NCBI GenBank assembly: GCA_015478945.1 | Contig: JABUQX010022082.1 | Span: forward strand, 163,172-227,171 | DNA length: 64,000 nt | Source: Trachelipus rathkii | Lineage: Eukaryota > Arthropoda > Malacostraca > Isopoda > Trachelipodidae | Reading direction: 5' to 3' | Program-made: the position numbers and the translations under genes | The notes under the pieces: generated by a model | The model's database searches: none | The model's input: only the letters and a program-made list of their open reading frames with translations | Told to the model about the DNA's origin: nothing | Part shown: positions 1-9,150 of the stretch, in pieces | Position numbering within the stretch: the stretch's first letter is position 1 | Layout: each line of letters opens with the position of its first letter

Positions 1-503
1 CACCACGCGTCCGGAGCTAAGTCGAAAGTCTAAGTATAAGTCGAAGGTCTAAGTGCTAAAATCTAAAATTTCTCAAAGAAAATAATACACAAAATTTTTT
101 AAGTCCAAATTATTTTTCGGAATTTGCACTTAGCCTAAAATGGAAGGTCTAAGTATTAAGTCGAAGGTCTACAGTGTAAGTCGAAGGTCTAAGTGCTAAG
201 GCGAAGGTCTAAAAGTAATACGCAAAATTTTTAAATCCAAATTATTTTTCGGAATTTGCACTTAGACCTTCGACTAAGCACTTAGACCATCAGGCGTCAC
301 TATATGACGTCATAATCGGATTGAAGATAGTTTTAGCTTAGGTAACTGGTATTTGAAAGCGTTCAGCCGCTTTTGCGATTCCCGTAAGGCGACACTATAC
401 TATAGTGACGTTTCGAAGGGAACCGAAAAACGATCTAACTTGATCGCGCAACACCTTTTAAGGTATAAACTATCACTTCAACCCCATATAGTGACGTCTC
501 AAC

Positions 504-634
504 GGGAACTGATATAAGTCAAAGGTCTAAGTGTGAAAATCTAAAAAATCACAGAGAAAAATAATTTCCCAAAAAATTTTAAGTCGAAATTATTTTTCGG
601 AATTTGCACTTAGACCTTCGACTTATATTAGTTC
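504..634. mobile_element. MITE-like fold-back element, copy 1
   Basis: A 131-bp element has inverted ends: the left end reads GGGAACTGATATAAGTC and continues into AAAGGTCTAAGTG; the right end is its near-complement and finishes TTATATTAGTTC. The terminal inverted repeats are about 28-30 bp and the core is AT-rich with no coding capacity. A second copy lies at 1463-1592, and partial or rearranged copies at about 15-285 and 1009-1247. Structure suggests a non-autonomous DNA transposon; no target duplication is clear. Confidence 0.6.
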
Positions 635-709
635 AACAAACAAACGAACGAACGGTCAGACGAACAAACGAACTCAAAACATACTATATTCTTCCGAACG
701 GAACATCAA

Positions 710-930
710 CTCACGCTCGACCCACGCTCGACCCACGCTCGACCCACGCTCAACCCACGCTCAACCCACGCTCAACCCACGCTCAACCCACGCTCAACCC
801 ACGCTCAACTCACGCTCAACCCACGCTCGACCCACGCTCGACCCACGCTCGACCCACGCTCAACCCACGCTCGACCCACGCTCGACCCACGCTCAACCCA
901 CGCTCGACCTACGCTTGACCCATGCTAAAT
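710..930 (+). repeat. 11-bp minisatellite (GCTCRACCCAC)n
   Basis: About 20 tandem copies of an 11-base unit, GCTCGACCCAC or GCTCAACCCAC, run through this interval. They give an artificial open frame of Thr/Pro/Arg/Ser-rich peptide that should not be read as a gene. The array is missing from the second copy of the 995-bp unit, so it expanded or was lost after duplication. Confidence 0.9.
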
Positions 931-1462
931 CCTCGCTCACGCTCACGACCGTGTGTATGCTCTTCGCTCTAATAGCTACGTCATCACGCTCGCACCACGC
1001 GTCCGGAGCTAAGTCGAAAGTCTAAGTATAAGTCGAAGGTCTAAGTGCTAAGTCGAAGGTCTAAGTGCTAAGTCGAAGGTCTAAGTGCTAAGTCGAAGGT
1101 CTAAGTGCTAAGTCGAAGGTCTAAGTATAAGTCGAAGGTCTAAGTGCTAAAATCTAAAATTTCTCAAAGAAAATAATACACAAAAATTTTTAAGTCCAAA
1201 TTATTTTTCGGAATTTGCACTTAGACCTTCGACTTATATCAGTTCCCGATCAGGCGTCACTATATGACGTCATAATCGGATTGAAGATAGTTTTAGCTTA
1301 GGTAACTGGTATTTGAAAGCGTTCAGCCGCTTTTGCGATTCCCGTAAGGCGACACTATACTATAGTGACGTTTCGAAAGGAACCGAAAAACGATCTAACT
1401 TGATCGCGCAACACCTTTAAGTTATAAACTATCACTTCAACCCCATATAGTGACGTCTCAAC

Positions 1463-1592
1463 GGGAACTGATATAAGTCAAAGGTCTAAGTGTGAAAATC
1501 TAAAAAATCACAGAGAAAATAATTTCCCAAAAAATTTTAAGTCGAAATTATTTTTCGGAATTTGCACTTAGACTTTCGACTTATATTAGTTC
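1463..1592. mobile_element. MITE-like fold-back element, copy 2
   Basis: A 130-bp copy of the element at 504-634 with the same inverted ends. It differs by a few substitutions and one or two indels. Confidence 0.55.
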
Positions 1593-1643
1593 AACAAACA
1601 AACGAACGAACGGTCAGAGATATAAGTCAAAGGTCTAAGTGCA

Positions 1644-1990
1644 AAAAACTCGAAAACTACGATAGCTACAAGAAAACTAATAACATTCGTGGAATCAGCG
1701 TAAGATATTTGTTCTAAAAATGGAAAAAAATTTTTTTTTTATTTTATTTGTTTTTTTTCTCGAAAACTACGATAGCTACAAAAAAAATAATAACCTTTTT
1801 GGAATCAGCGTAAGAAATTTGTTTTAAAAATGGAAAAACAATAGTTTCCTTGTACCTATCGTAGTTTTCGAGAAAATAAAATAAATACCCAAAAAATCCA
1901 AAAACAAATTTTCATATTTTCAGAACAACTATCTTACGCTGATTCCACGAGTGTTATTAGTTTTCTTGTAGCTATCGTAGTTTTCGAGAA
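1644..1990. repeat. Inverted-repeat cluster with GGAATCAGCGTAAGA core
   Basis: Two direct units (about 1644-1717 and 1761-1835) start near CGAAAACTACGATAGCTACA and end in GGAATCAGCGTAAGA. Inverted partners follow at about 1847-1873 (partial) and 1928-1990 (nearly full). The cluster can fold into long hairpins. A divergent relative forms the terminal repeats of the element at 55846-56567. It lies downstream of the minus-strand frame at 2131-2726 and could be the end of a transposon carrying that gene (inference). Confidence 0.65.
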
Positions 1991-2130
1991 AAAAAATAAA
2001 ATAGCCCCAAAAAATCAAAAAAATTTTTTTGAATGTATAAAAAAATATTGATGTTTTATACAAACAAATATTCGTGGTAAGAGAAATAACACCACGATTT
2101 ACCCACCACCTACCATATGGGAACCGCGCT

Positions 2131-2726
2131 TCATAATTTGTTAACGTTTTCATTTGTCACGTTTTCGACTGGATTGGTAGTTGGTGGTTCCTTTCTTACG
2201 AGATCTCGCGAATGCTGAAGTCCTTCTTTCGAGTATTTCTTTTTGACAACAACGTTGATAACCTTATCCGTAATATTGAAAGTTTTCTTGAAAAAGCCCC
2301 TGCAAATTCGATTCTTCCCTTTATCGACAAACAAGTAAAACGCGTTATTTAAATTTCTGCGACTGCCTGGCACCGGATATCGATATCTCGGCATGAATCT
2401 TTTGATAAGCCGCCCCAAAAATCTTTCCTTGCTTTCCGTGTTCGCGAGTTTTAAATAGTCTTTGAAATTTTCTCTTCTACTCTTTTCATCCACTTTGACC
2501 TCGCAAGAGAGACAGCAATTTACGTCGCAAAATGGACTGCGCTGATACAGCTCGGTTTTTCATTTTTAGGATAACATCTTTTGATGCGTTTCTTGAGGAA
2601 ACTTTGTCGTAGGGGTTTCTGGTTTTTAATTTCCAAAAACTCGGAAAGATTTTTTTGCATCACATCCTCGTTTATAATATTTCCGCATTTGAAGCGGCAA
2701 TTTTTATCGCAGGACGGCTTTTCCAT
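2131..2726 (-). pseudogene. Frameshifted protein with duplicated C-x3-C-x3-C motif
   Basis: Two minus-strand frames form what looks like one gene broken by a one-base shift near 2515. The upstream part (2726-2520, ATG start) has CDKNCRFKC followed by a charged helix. The downstream part, open upstream of base 2493, repeats the layout with CDVNCCLSC, a similar helix and then a stretch with an RRNLNNAFYLF segment. No ATG begins the second part; its apparent start is GTG, so it is not separate. From memory the layout resembles uncharacterised arthropod proteins, often transposon-linked, that join a Cys-rich head to such a domain. Whether it belongs to the virus-like island or to a transposon bounded by the repeats at 1644-1990 is open. 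Function unknown. Confidence 0.4.
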
Positions 2727-2968
2727 GTTCCGAACTACTACAAAGAAAGAAAAAGAGTTAAGTAGTGAAAAATAACTGAAACTATTTCGCCAATAAATAT
2801 ATCAATATGTAAGGAAAATATATTTAATCATTATTTAATTAAATTATTGTTATTTTTGTTAATTTTGATTTTCCTTTTACGACCAAGAATTAAAAAAATT
2901 TATTTTAAATTATTATATTGAAATGAAATTATCATTAATAATAATAAAAGATAGATACAATTTGATAA

Positions 2969-3081
<113 letters not shown>

Positions 3082-3103
3082 GTATACAATATAACAATAA
3101 ATC

Positions 3104-3637
3104 TCATGCGAGGATCGGTCTAATGGTGGCTTTTATAGGTCCCCTACAGCACGGACACGACGTGAGGGCAGGTGCGCACGAAGAACATGTCATCATGTGT
3201 CTACAAGGTAAAAATATGATTTCCGTGTCTTTGTCCAAGCAAACTTTGCAAATCATTTTCTCAAAAACACGTTGGATTTGCGCTTCTCGGGATCGCGAAT
3301 TTTTGGAAAAAGCCGCTTCTGCCTCTGCTTCGGCGCGCATTTCATCAATAGTAGGAAGGTCGTTAGGATAATTTCTAGTATCGTCTTCGATATTGCGGTT
3401 GCTGTTAGTAGCGATCGGATTAATACTCGGTTCATTTATCGTTATTCTGATCGATTCATCATCGTCCTCATCGGAATTTTCAGTTCGAAATAAGGGCGGG
3501 TCAGTAACGGGATCCCAAAGCCTCTCAGATCCGCCAATAGGGCGATATGTAATACCCAACCTCATAATTTGTTCGGGAGAAAGCTTTATCAATTTGCGAC
3601 GAAGTTCGTTAGATACAAAATTATGATTTCCTAGCAT
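3104..3637 (-). CDS. IAP-type RING finger protein (probable E3 ubiquitin ligase), copy 1
   Basis: A 177-residue protein with an ATG start and stop on the minus strand. Residues 1-125 are polar and acidic (DEDDDE near 57) with no BIR domain. The C terminus is a complete C3HC4 RING: Cys130, Cys133, Cys145, His147, Cys151, Cys154, Cys161 and Cys164, then GPIKATIRPILA. The pattern CKVCLDKD and FLPCRH is typical of the RING at the end of inhibitor-of-apoptosis proteins of arthropods and their large DNA viruses. Such RINGs recruit E2 enzymes and ubiquitinate substrates; here this is inference from family. A second, inverted copy lies at 6404-6985 with about 200 bp of similar upstream DNA, so gene and promoter were duplicated together. 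A viral origin is suspected because both are intronless and tightly packed. Confidence 0.75.
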   Translation of the reverse strand: MLGNHNFVSNELRRKLIKLSPEQIMRLGITYRPIGGSERLWDPVTDPPLFRTENSDEDDDESIRITINEPSINPIATNSNRNIEDDTRNYPNDLPTIDEMRAEAEAEAAFSKNSRSREAQIQRVFEKMICKVCLDKDTEIIFLPCRHMMTCSSCAPALTSCPCCRGPIKATIRPILA

Positions 3638-3789
3638 CGCGTAATACTCGTTTTTTGACTTCGAAATCCAAGATTCTTCGTAGGAAATGATTTTTCAAAA
3701 AAATTGTTTTAAGCTCGCCCACCACTGTTGTACAACGAAATCTCTTTACGTGTGTTGGTCACTTCTTCTTAAACCTCACACATCGGCGC

Positions 3790-3835
3790 AACCGACTGAT
3801 ACGCTACGGGTAAAAATGATTATATTATATAAGAT
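3790..3835 (-). promoter_or_regulatory. TATA plus initiator promoter of RING copy 1
   Basis: On the minus strand a TATATAA box (3831-3825) is followed about 34 bases on by ATCAGTC (initiator A near 3797), about 160 bases ahead of the ATG. The same arrangement precedes RING copy 2. ATCAGT fits both the arthropod initiator TCAKTY and the (A/C)TCANT early start motif described for white spot syndrome virus (recalled from literature). Sequence evidence only. Confidence 0.5.
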
Positions 3836-3958
3836 TTAACTTTTATTTTGAAATACAAATAAATTAACAATAATATATAGATAATAATAAAAATATAAAG
3901 ACAATTCAATAAACTAAATTTATTGTGCCCTATATGTAGCACATGTAAAAATAAAAAA

Positions 3959-4200
3959 AAAAAATTGTGCCATCTAACGGGAACCAACTAAAGGATCTCA
4001 GCACTGGTACACAATTTTGTGCCAAAAATTGGCACAAATCCCTTTATTACCTAAAAATTTATGTGCCAATTTTGTGCCTTGTTCGTTTTGACACAAATTT
4101 GTGCCATGTTCCCAATAGGGGTTTTGACACAAATTTTTTTCCTGTTCCCATTAAGGGGTTTTACACAAATTTGTGCCAAAGCCATGTTCCCCATCTAATC
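3959..4200. repeat. Tandem imperfect palindromes (GGCACAAATTTGTGCC type)
   Basis: At least five partial copies of a self-complementary motif around ACAAATTTGTGCC, spaced about 40 bases apart and separated by TGTTCCC-AATAGGGGTTTT-like spacers. Each can fold on itself. The layout resembles the homologous regions (hrs) of large arthropod dsDNA viruses, which often act as enhancers or origins. That role is inference by analogy. The open frame across it has no independent support. Confidence 0.6.
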
Positions 4201-4395
4201 TTGGGTAAAATAAATGGAAGTTTGTCGCGCGAAACGTCAGTATGTAACAACGACGTTTCCGAGAGAAATTTGGCGTCGTGTGTTTTTTTTTAATTTTTTT
4301 TCAGTTTAGTTAACTCTAAAAAAATATTTATCGAAGAAGATTGAATTTAAGGGAGACTAAACTAAAAAAAATAATAATATATAGAGTACAATTAA

Positions 4396-4565
4396 AAATT
4401 AACTTAAAAAAATCTTAAGGGTACCCCCTCGCGCTTCGATCAGGGCACGAAATAACGTTACTTTTTACTTCTCGGGAGATGGTGTAAAATAAATTTTTAA
4501 TTTCTTAAGCGAGTTTTTTTTCGAGGGAAACAGAAAATAATAATTACGGTATCTAAGTGCGATAA
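4396..4565 (+). repeat. Repeat copy shared with 5594-5770
   Basis: This segment holds GGGCACGAAATAACGTTACT then CTCGGGAGATGG, and matches the block at 5594-5770 over about 170 bases with scattered differences. It lies upstream of the 174-aa gene while the other copy lies downstream, so the gene is bracketed by direct repeats. Confidence 0.7.
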
Positions 4566-4742
4566 ATGATGACGCACGAATATTTGCAGTTCATATTTTT
4601 TTTTGTTCGTTTTTTTTAAATATAGAATAATAATTAATAATTACAATAATTTCATAATATATTTATTATTATTTTAATTACAGGATTATTTGGGTTGATT
4701 AAATAAAACAAAAAATATTTTTATTTTTATTTATCCCAAAAC

Positions 4743-4820
4743 CGCTGAGTCATCATCGTTAGGCGCTGGTGAATAAGCGTGTATATAAATAACTTTTTCT
4801 CGGATCGGAAGTCATTCCTT
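4743..4820 (+). promoter_or_regulatory. Promoter of the 174-aa gene (AP-1-like site, TATA, initiator)
   Basis: TGAGTCA at 4746-4752 matches an AP-1 site. TATATAAAT at 4782-4790 is the TATA box, and GTCATTC at 4811-4817 places an initiator A about 32 bases downstream. The ATG follows at 4915 after an ~100-base leader. The spacing is that of a standard RNA polymerase II core promoter. Confidence 0.55.
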
Positions 4821-4914
4821 TTCACACCGTTCGCAGGGCAGACAGAGTGAATATGCGACCTATTTACTCGAATACGTCATAAAAAGTATCGTAAGCATTA
4901 GCGCGCTGAAGAAA

Positions 4915-5439
4915 ATGTTTCGTCGATGGAAATTTCATTCAGAAATGTACCTTGAAAATAATCGAGGATGCGCGATGGCCCCGTTCTACGCAGAGCAGAA
5001 AATAGAACGCTGCGTACGGGTGATGAAATCGCTGATGGCGGACGGATTTAAAGCTCTCTGCGAGGAAAACACCGACCCGAATAAATGTCCGATGGAGTTC
5101 AACTTGACTTTATGCGACCTAAGAATTGAAGCTTTTAGGCTTGTGGAGTTTGTAGAATCCATGTCGAAACTAATCGGAGAATTCCCGAAATTTGAAATTC
5201 CCGCCCAAATAAAGATGGCCAAATTCGTGTTAACCTCATCGGTTAATCATTTGGACGTTTGGGGAACGGAGGAAGAAGTAATAAAGTTATCTCGACGTTC
5301 CGAATCCCAAATTTCGAACTACCTAAACGGCGAATGCAGAAAATGCCAAGACGAATTTACGGAGAGAGATAATAAACAAATTCTGGAAGCCGTGGAATCC
5401 GAAAGAGAAGCGATAGAAAAATTTATAAGAGTGTTTTGA
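4915..5439 (+). CDS. Hypothetical charged helical protein, 174 aa
   Basis: An ATG-started frame of 174 residues with a well-placed TATA/initiator upstream. The product is rich in Glu, Lys and Arg with regular hydrophobic spacing, as in a helical bundle. It has seven Cys, including a C-x2-C pair (CRKC, about 149-152) near the C terminus, and no signal peptide or membrane segment. I recognise no family. Its last codons and the sequence after the stop belong to a 353-bp direct duplication (5431 and 5784), and it is bracketed by other repeats. The position between two inverted RING genes suggests one compact viral or virus-derived locus. Moderately confident it is a real gene because of the promoter and the intact frame in AT-rich surroundings. 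Confidence 0.55.
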   Translation: MFRRWKFHSEMYLENNRGCAMAPFYAEQKIERCVRVMKSLMADGFKALCEENTDPNKCPMEFNLTLCDLRIEAFRLVEFVESMSKLIGEFPKFEIPAQIKMAKFVLTSSVNHLDVWGTEEEVIKLSRRSESQISNYLNGECRKCQDEFTERDNKQILEAVESEREAIEKFIRVF

Positions 5440-5970
5440 CGAAGTAATAGATCGAACCCGCGGTCGCCTTTCGCGATCCGTCGATCATTTTTTCGAAGCG
5501 GCTTCGGATATCGTAAAACTAAAAGCAACTGGAGAGTGCTTAGACGCCCCTCGTTACTTTCCGGGGTGTCGGGTCTTCTAAAGAACGCTTTGAAAATTAA
5601 CGTGAAAAAATCTCAAGGGTTCCTTCCCTCTTACGCTCCGATCGGGGCACGAAATAACGTTACTTTCGATTTCTCGGGAGATGGGGCAAAATAAAATTTT
5701 CGTTCCCTAAGCGAGATTTTCTCGTGAAAACCAAAAAAATAATTACGGAATTTAGGACTTCGAGTAACCGAGTAAGGTTAAGCGTGTTTTAACGAAGTAA
5801 TAGATCGAAACTGCGGTTGCCTTTCGGGAGCCGTCGATCATTTTTTCGAAGCGGCTTCGGATATCCTAAAACTAAAAGCTGCTGAAGAGTGCTTATACGC
5901 CCTCGTTACTTTTAAGGGGTGTCGGACCTTCTAAAGAACGCTTTGAAATTAAAGTGAAAAAATCTCAACT
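5431..5970 (+). repeat. 353-bp direct duplication at the 3' end of the 174-aa gene
   Basis: The segment from 5431 restarts at 5784. Both copies run GTGTTTT, then a stop, GAAGTAATAGATCGAA, the TCGATCATTTTTTCGAAGCG stretch and the AAAGAACGCTTTGAAA stretch; the second copy stops near 5970. The first copy includes the last two codons and stop of the 174-aa gene. The block between the copies is shared with 4396-4565. Remainder to about 6200 is AT-rich and non-coding. Confidence 0.8.
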
Positions 5971-6204
5971 TCTCAGCTTAATCTTCAGGAAGCAAAACTT
6001 CGACGTTTCATTCTGCCAGGAATACGTTATTTTTTAAACGGGGCGAATTGTTGTTTTTTTTTTTAAATTATTAAAATTTTTTCAAATTTTTCTTCATTTA
6101 ATTACCAGTAAATAGATAATAAATAACGAAATTATTATCTCTCTAAATAATTTTTTTATTAAATTATCTATTTTATTATTATATTTGAATTTCAAAACGA
6201 AAAT

Positions 6205-6260
6205 TAAATCTTATATATAATCTAGTTTTTACCCATTGCGCATCAATTGGTCTCACCGAT
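6205..6260 (+). promoter_or_regulatory. TATA plus initiator promoter of RING copy 2
   Basis: TATATATAA at 6212-6220 is followed by TTTTTACCC and then ATCAAT at about 6242-6247, the same order and spacing as in the inverted promoter at 3790-3835. The CCGATGTGTGA stretch that follows is also shared. ATG is at 6404. Confidence 0.5.
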
Positions 6261-6403
6261 GTGTGAAGATTAGGAAGAAGTGACCAACACGCGTCGAGAC
6301 AGTTAGTCGTACGACAGCGGTGGGCGAGCTTAAAGCAATTCTTTTGATAAATCAATTTCTACGAAGAATCTTGGATTTGGGAGCCGAAAACGAGTAATAC
6401 ACG

Positions 6404-6985
6404 ATGTCAGGAATTTGTCATATAATGTATAAGAAAATTCGATTCGAAGTGACTCTCGAAGAAATAACGAGGTTTGCTCAAAGGCATCGCCCTATTTTTG
6501 AACAAGCGAGGCCTTTGGATCCTGTTAATGGCCCGCCCTTATTTCACACTGAAAACTCTGATAAGAGCAATGATGAATCGATCAAAATAACGCTCAATGA
6601 ACCGAGTTATAATAATCCGATCGCCACTAACAGCAACCGCAATATCGAAAACCATACCGAAGATTATCCTAACGACCGTCCTATTATTGCTGATCTCCGC
6701 TCCGAAGAAACTACGCCTCTCTCTAAACCCAACAAAGCCTCGTCGTCGTCGTCGTCATTATCAGAGGCCGAAACGCTTCTTTCCAAAAATTCGCGATCTC
6801 GAGAAGCTCAAATTCATGTTGTTTTCGAGAAAATGATTTGCAAAGTTTGCTTGGACAAAGACACGGAAATCGCATTTTTACCTTGTAGACACTTGATGAC
6901 TTGCTCTTCGTGCGCACCGGCCCTCACCTTGTCTCCGTACTCTAGGGAATCTATAAAAGTCACCATTAAACCAATCTTCGCCTAA
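6404..6985 (+). CDS. IAP-type RING protein, copy 2, with last two RING ligands lost
   Basis: A 193-residue paralogue of the protein at 3104-3637; the middle (PIATNSNRNIE) and the C-terminal domain are close matches. It has a poly-Ser insert (113-118). The RING keeps Cys146, Cys149, Cys161, His163, Cys167 and Cys170, but the last pair reads S-P-Y-S (177-180) where copy 1 has C-P-C-C. Loss of the final C-x2-C should disable the second zinc site, so classical E3 activity is unlikely. The frame is otherwise intact, so it may be a decoy or regulator, or recently decayed (inference). It has its own TATA promoter. No BIR domain. Confidence 0.7.
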   Translation: MSGICHIMYKKIRFEVTLEEITRFAQRHRPIFEQARPLDPVNGPPLFHTENSDKSNDESIKITLNEPSYNNPIATNSNRNIENHTEDYPNDRPIIADLRSEETTPLSKPNKASSSSSSLSEAETLLSKNSRSREAQIHVVFEKMICKVCLDKDTEIAFLPCRHLMTCSSCAPALTLSPYSRESIKVTIKPIFA

Positions 6986-6989
6986 GATT

Positions 6990-7810
6990 TATCGATATTT
7001 TATACGTATATATATAAATATATTTATCTTTATCAAATTGTATCTTCTTCTTCTATCGTCTATTATTGTTAACGATAAAGGTTCCTTTTCAATTAAATAA
7101 CATTATTAATTGATTAAATTTTTTATATTTTATTTTAAATCTTTTGATTTTCCTTAGGTACACCTGTTTCGCACTTATATCTTTTTCGTGATCCGTCTAA
7201 ATATTTGCGTGCTTAAGTGTGCAAACCATATCCTGATAGTTTTATTTATATTAAATGTTGTTTAAAAAAAGAATTTTGGTTAATTAAATTCGGGATGTAA
7301 ATATATCTTTATGAGCAAATATTTGTATATACAAGGTTAAAAATAATCACTAAAATATATTATAGAAAACGTAATAAATGTTAATAAAATATTTAAAAAA
7401 TTAATAATAGCAAAAGGAAAGAAAATAGTTAAAATAATAAAATATTAAGGCAAAATTTTTTTTTAATATTAAAAATTGCGATTCGGAAAAACTTTTAATG
7501 ATATATACAAAACTTTAAATCTAAAGCTATAATTATTAAAGATATTATACATAAAAGTATATTAAAAAACGTTAGTATAATGAAAAAACTACAAAAATCA
7601 CTAGATGAAAATAGTAGAATATTTTAAAAAATTATTACCAAAAGAAACGAACAACTGAAAATTATTATAATTATTTACTAATTTAGTATACTCGTATCTA
7701 TATATTTTAGGTATATCGCGATTCTTCACCACTGCTCCAAACTAAAGACCTCTTGCGGCGCTCTTCTCGAAGCCTCAACCACCCAACTAGGAAACTGGGA
7801 GGAAGGGTGT
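6990..7810. other. AT-rich intergenic DNA
   Basis: About 820 bases of very AT-rich sequence with short A and T runs between RING copy 2 and the 388-aa frame. I see no gene, tandem array or inverted repeat of note. Confidence 0.6.
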
Positions 7811-7819
7811 TCTATCGCT

Positions 7820-8986
7820 TCATCGATCGGGAATTTGGCTGAAGCGTTGCAGCGTTCTATTGACGATGTGCTCTTTCGCTAAGTCGAGAAGTTCATTCTT
7901 TAATTCTCGCATAGCGTATTCGTAACAACTTTCGACGTTTTTTGGCAATGCGTCGGCCCCTCCGGACATTTTTAAGTTTCTTAGGCTTTTGAAAGCGTAG
8001 CAAAACAACTTTTTTTCATCGAAAATTTCACGGACCGTTTCTTTGGATAAACCGTATTCTTCTTCGGCCATTTCCTCGAGGTCCCCGATATTGAAATCGC
8101 CGACGTTTTTTTCATCTATGAAAGTTTTCAAAGAGCGCTCGTTTAAAAGCGGAGTGACTTTATACTGATACAAACGGTTTAGGCAGAAACGTATCACTTT
8201 TTCTTTCGTTACAGCTTCCTCCCAACCATGATTTTGGACGTCGCTATGGTGCTCGAGGTATTTTCGGAATAGCGCTTCGCTTACTTCGTCAACTTTCTTC
8301 GTGTAAATATACAAGTTCAAAACCGCGTCCGCAGAGATAGTCCGGCTTAGGTTCGGCGTGAACATGTGTAATAAAATCCTTCTGTAACCGTTCTTGCAGT
8401 TCAACGTCAAAAACATCCGAGAAATACATTCGGGGAGTATTAAGTCGATAATGCGAGCTATCGCTTCTTTCGACAGCTCACGACGGTAAAGAAATGAAAA
8501 AAATAGCGTTTTCATTAAATTTTCCGAATGTTTCTTCCACTCCTTGAATCCATCGTCTTCGCCGTAATAGCCACCGCTCACCGCCGACTCCGGATCTTCA
8601 AGCAGGAGGCGTTTATAGTATTTGAAACGATCCCACTCCATGTACACGGAAATGGTGGCGAATACGGATTTCAATCGCTCCTCCGAAAAATCTGGCGATT
8701 CTTTCTTGAGCAACGTAAATTTCGCCCAGAGCCAAATCAACGCCGCTGGGTGAGCTTCTTTGTCAAAGAGATGGGGGTTTCTATGAATGCAGAAAGTAGT
8801 CAGAGAGGCGAAAACATCCGTTTGCAGGATCAATTTTATAATGTCGACCAATTCCGGTGTAAATAGGGGAATGACGGCGTTGAAACTGGTTTTGTCGTCC
8901 AATACGACGAGATCCGGGTTTCCTTTCTTGCCTCCGAATGTCACTTTATCCGCGTTTTTATCCAAGACTATTTGACTAACGCTCAC
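7820..8986 (-). CDS. Hypothetical protein, 388-residue open frame, start unresolved
   Basis: The longest frame outside the copia element. It is mostly helical, with balanced charge, an aromatic-rich stretch near 85-125 and no signal peptide or membrane helix. I recognise no domain. The frame opens at a GTG directly after an in-frame TAG; the first ATG is at about residue 114, yet residues 1-113 read as normal protein. Possible reasons are a missed upstream exon joined at the AG just before the GTG, a frameshift that hides the true start, or decay. A TATATAG box on the minus strand (near 9143-9149) lies about 160 bases upstream. Codon use and G+C resemble those of the RING and 174-aa genes, so I place it in the same virus-like island. 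Confidence 0.5.
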   Translation of the reverse strand: MSVSQIVLDKNADKVTFGGKKGNPDLVVLDDKTSFNAVIPLFTPELVDIIKLILQTDVFASLTTFCIHRNPHLFDKEAHPAALIWLWAKFTLLKKESPDFSEERLKSVFATISVYMEWDRFKYYKRLLLEDPESAVSGGYYGEDDGFKEWKKHSENLMKTLFFSFLYRRELSKEAIARIIDLILPECISRMFLTLNCKNGYRRILLHMFTPNLSRTISADAVLNLYIYTKKVDEVSEALFRKYLEHHSDVQNHGWEEAVTKEKVIRFCLNRLYQYKVTPLLNERSLKTFIDEKNVGDFNIGDLEEMAEEEYGLSKETVREIFDEKKLFCYAFKSLRNLKMSGGADALPKNVESCYEYAMRELKNELLDLAKEHIVNRTLQRFSQIPDR

Positions 8987-9150
8987 CTATAGCCTAGCCT
9001 TTGAATTCGTCGGGAATCACGGTGCAAAACTGATGCAACCCCGGCACTCCTATAACCTTTGTATTCGTCGAGGTGCCGTTTCAATCCTCTGCCACCTTTT
9101 TCTCTCCGACGATTATACTTATGATTGTCGGTTGATTTTTCTATATAGTC

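Larger units (their letters stand above)
1..1640. repeat. ~995-bp unit present about twice, built of nested fold-back repeats
   Basis: The block starting at base 1 restarts at about base 995 with the same bases, and the two copies stay collinear for about 600 bases. They share the AGCTAAGTCGAAAGTC start, the segment around TCACTATATGACGTC, and the tail of the fold-back element. They differ in the number of copies of the 20-mer TAAGTCGAAGGTCTAAGTGC (one or two in the first, about five in the second). The first copy also holds the 11-bp minisatellite. Both are non-coding. This is read directly from the sequence; I do not recognise a named family. Confidence 0.8.

Noticed and set aside
604..918. 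104-residue open frame
   Set aside because: It is the translation of an 11-bp minisatellite.
3123..3626. Plus-strand open frames across the RING copy 1 gene
   Set aside because: Shadows of the minus-strand gene, which has the clear zinc-ligand pattern and promoter.
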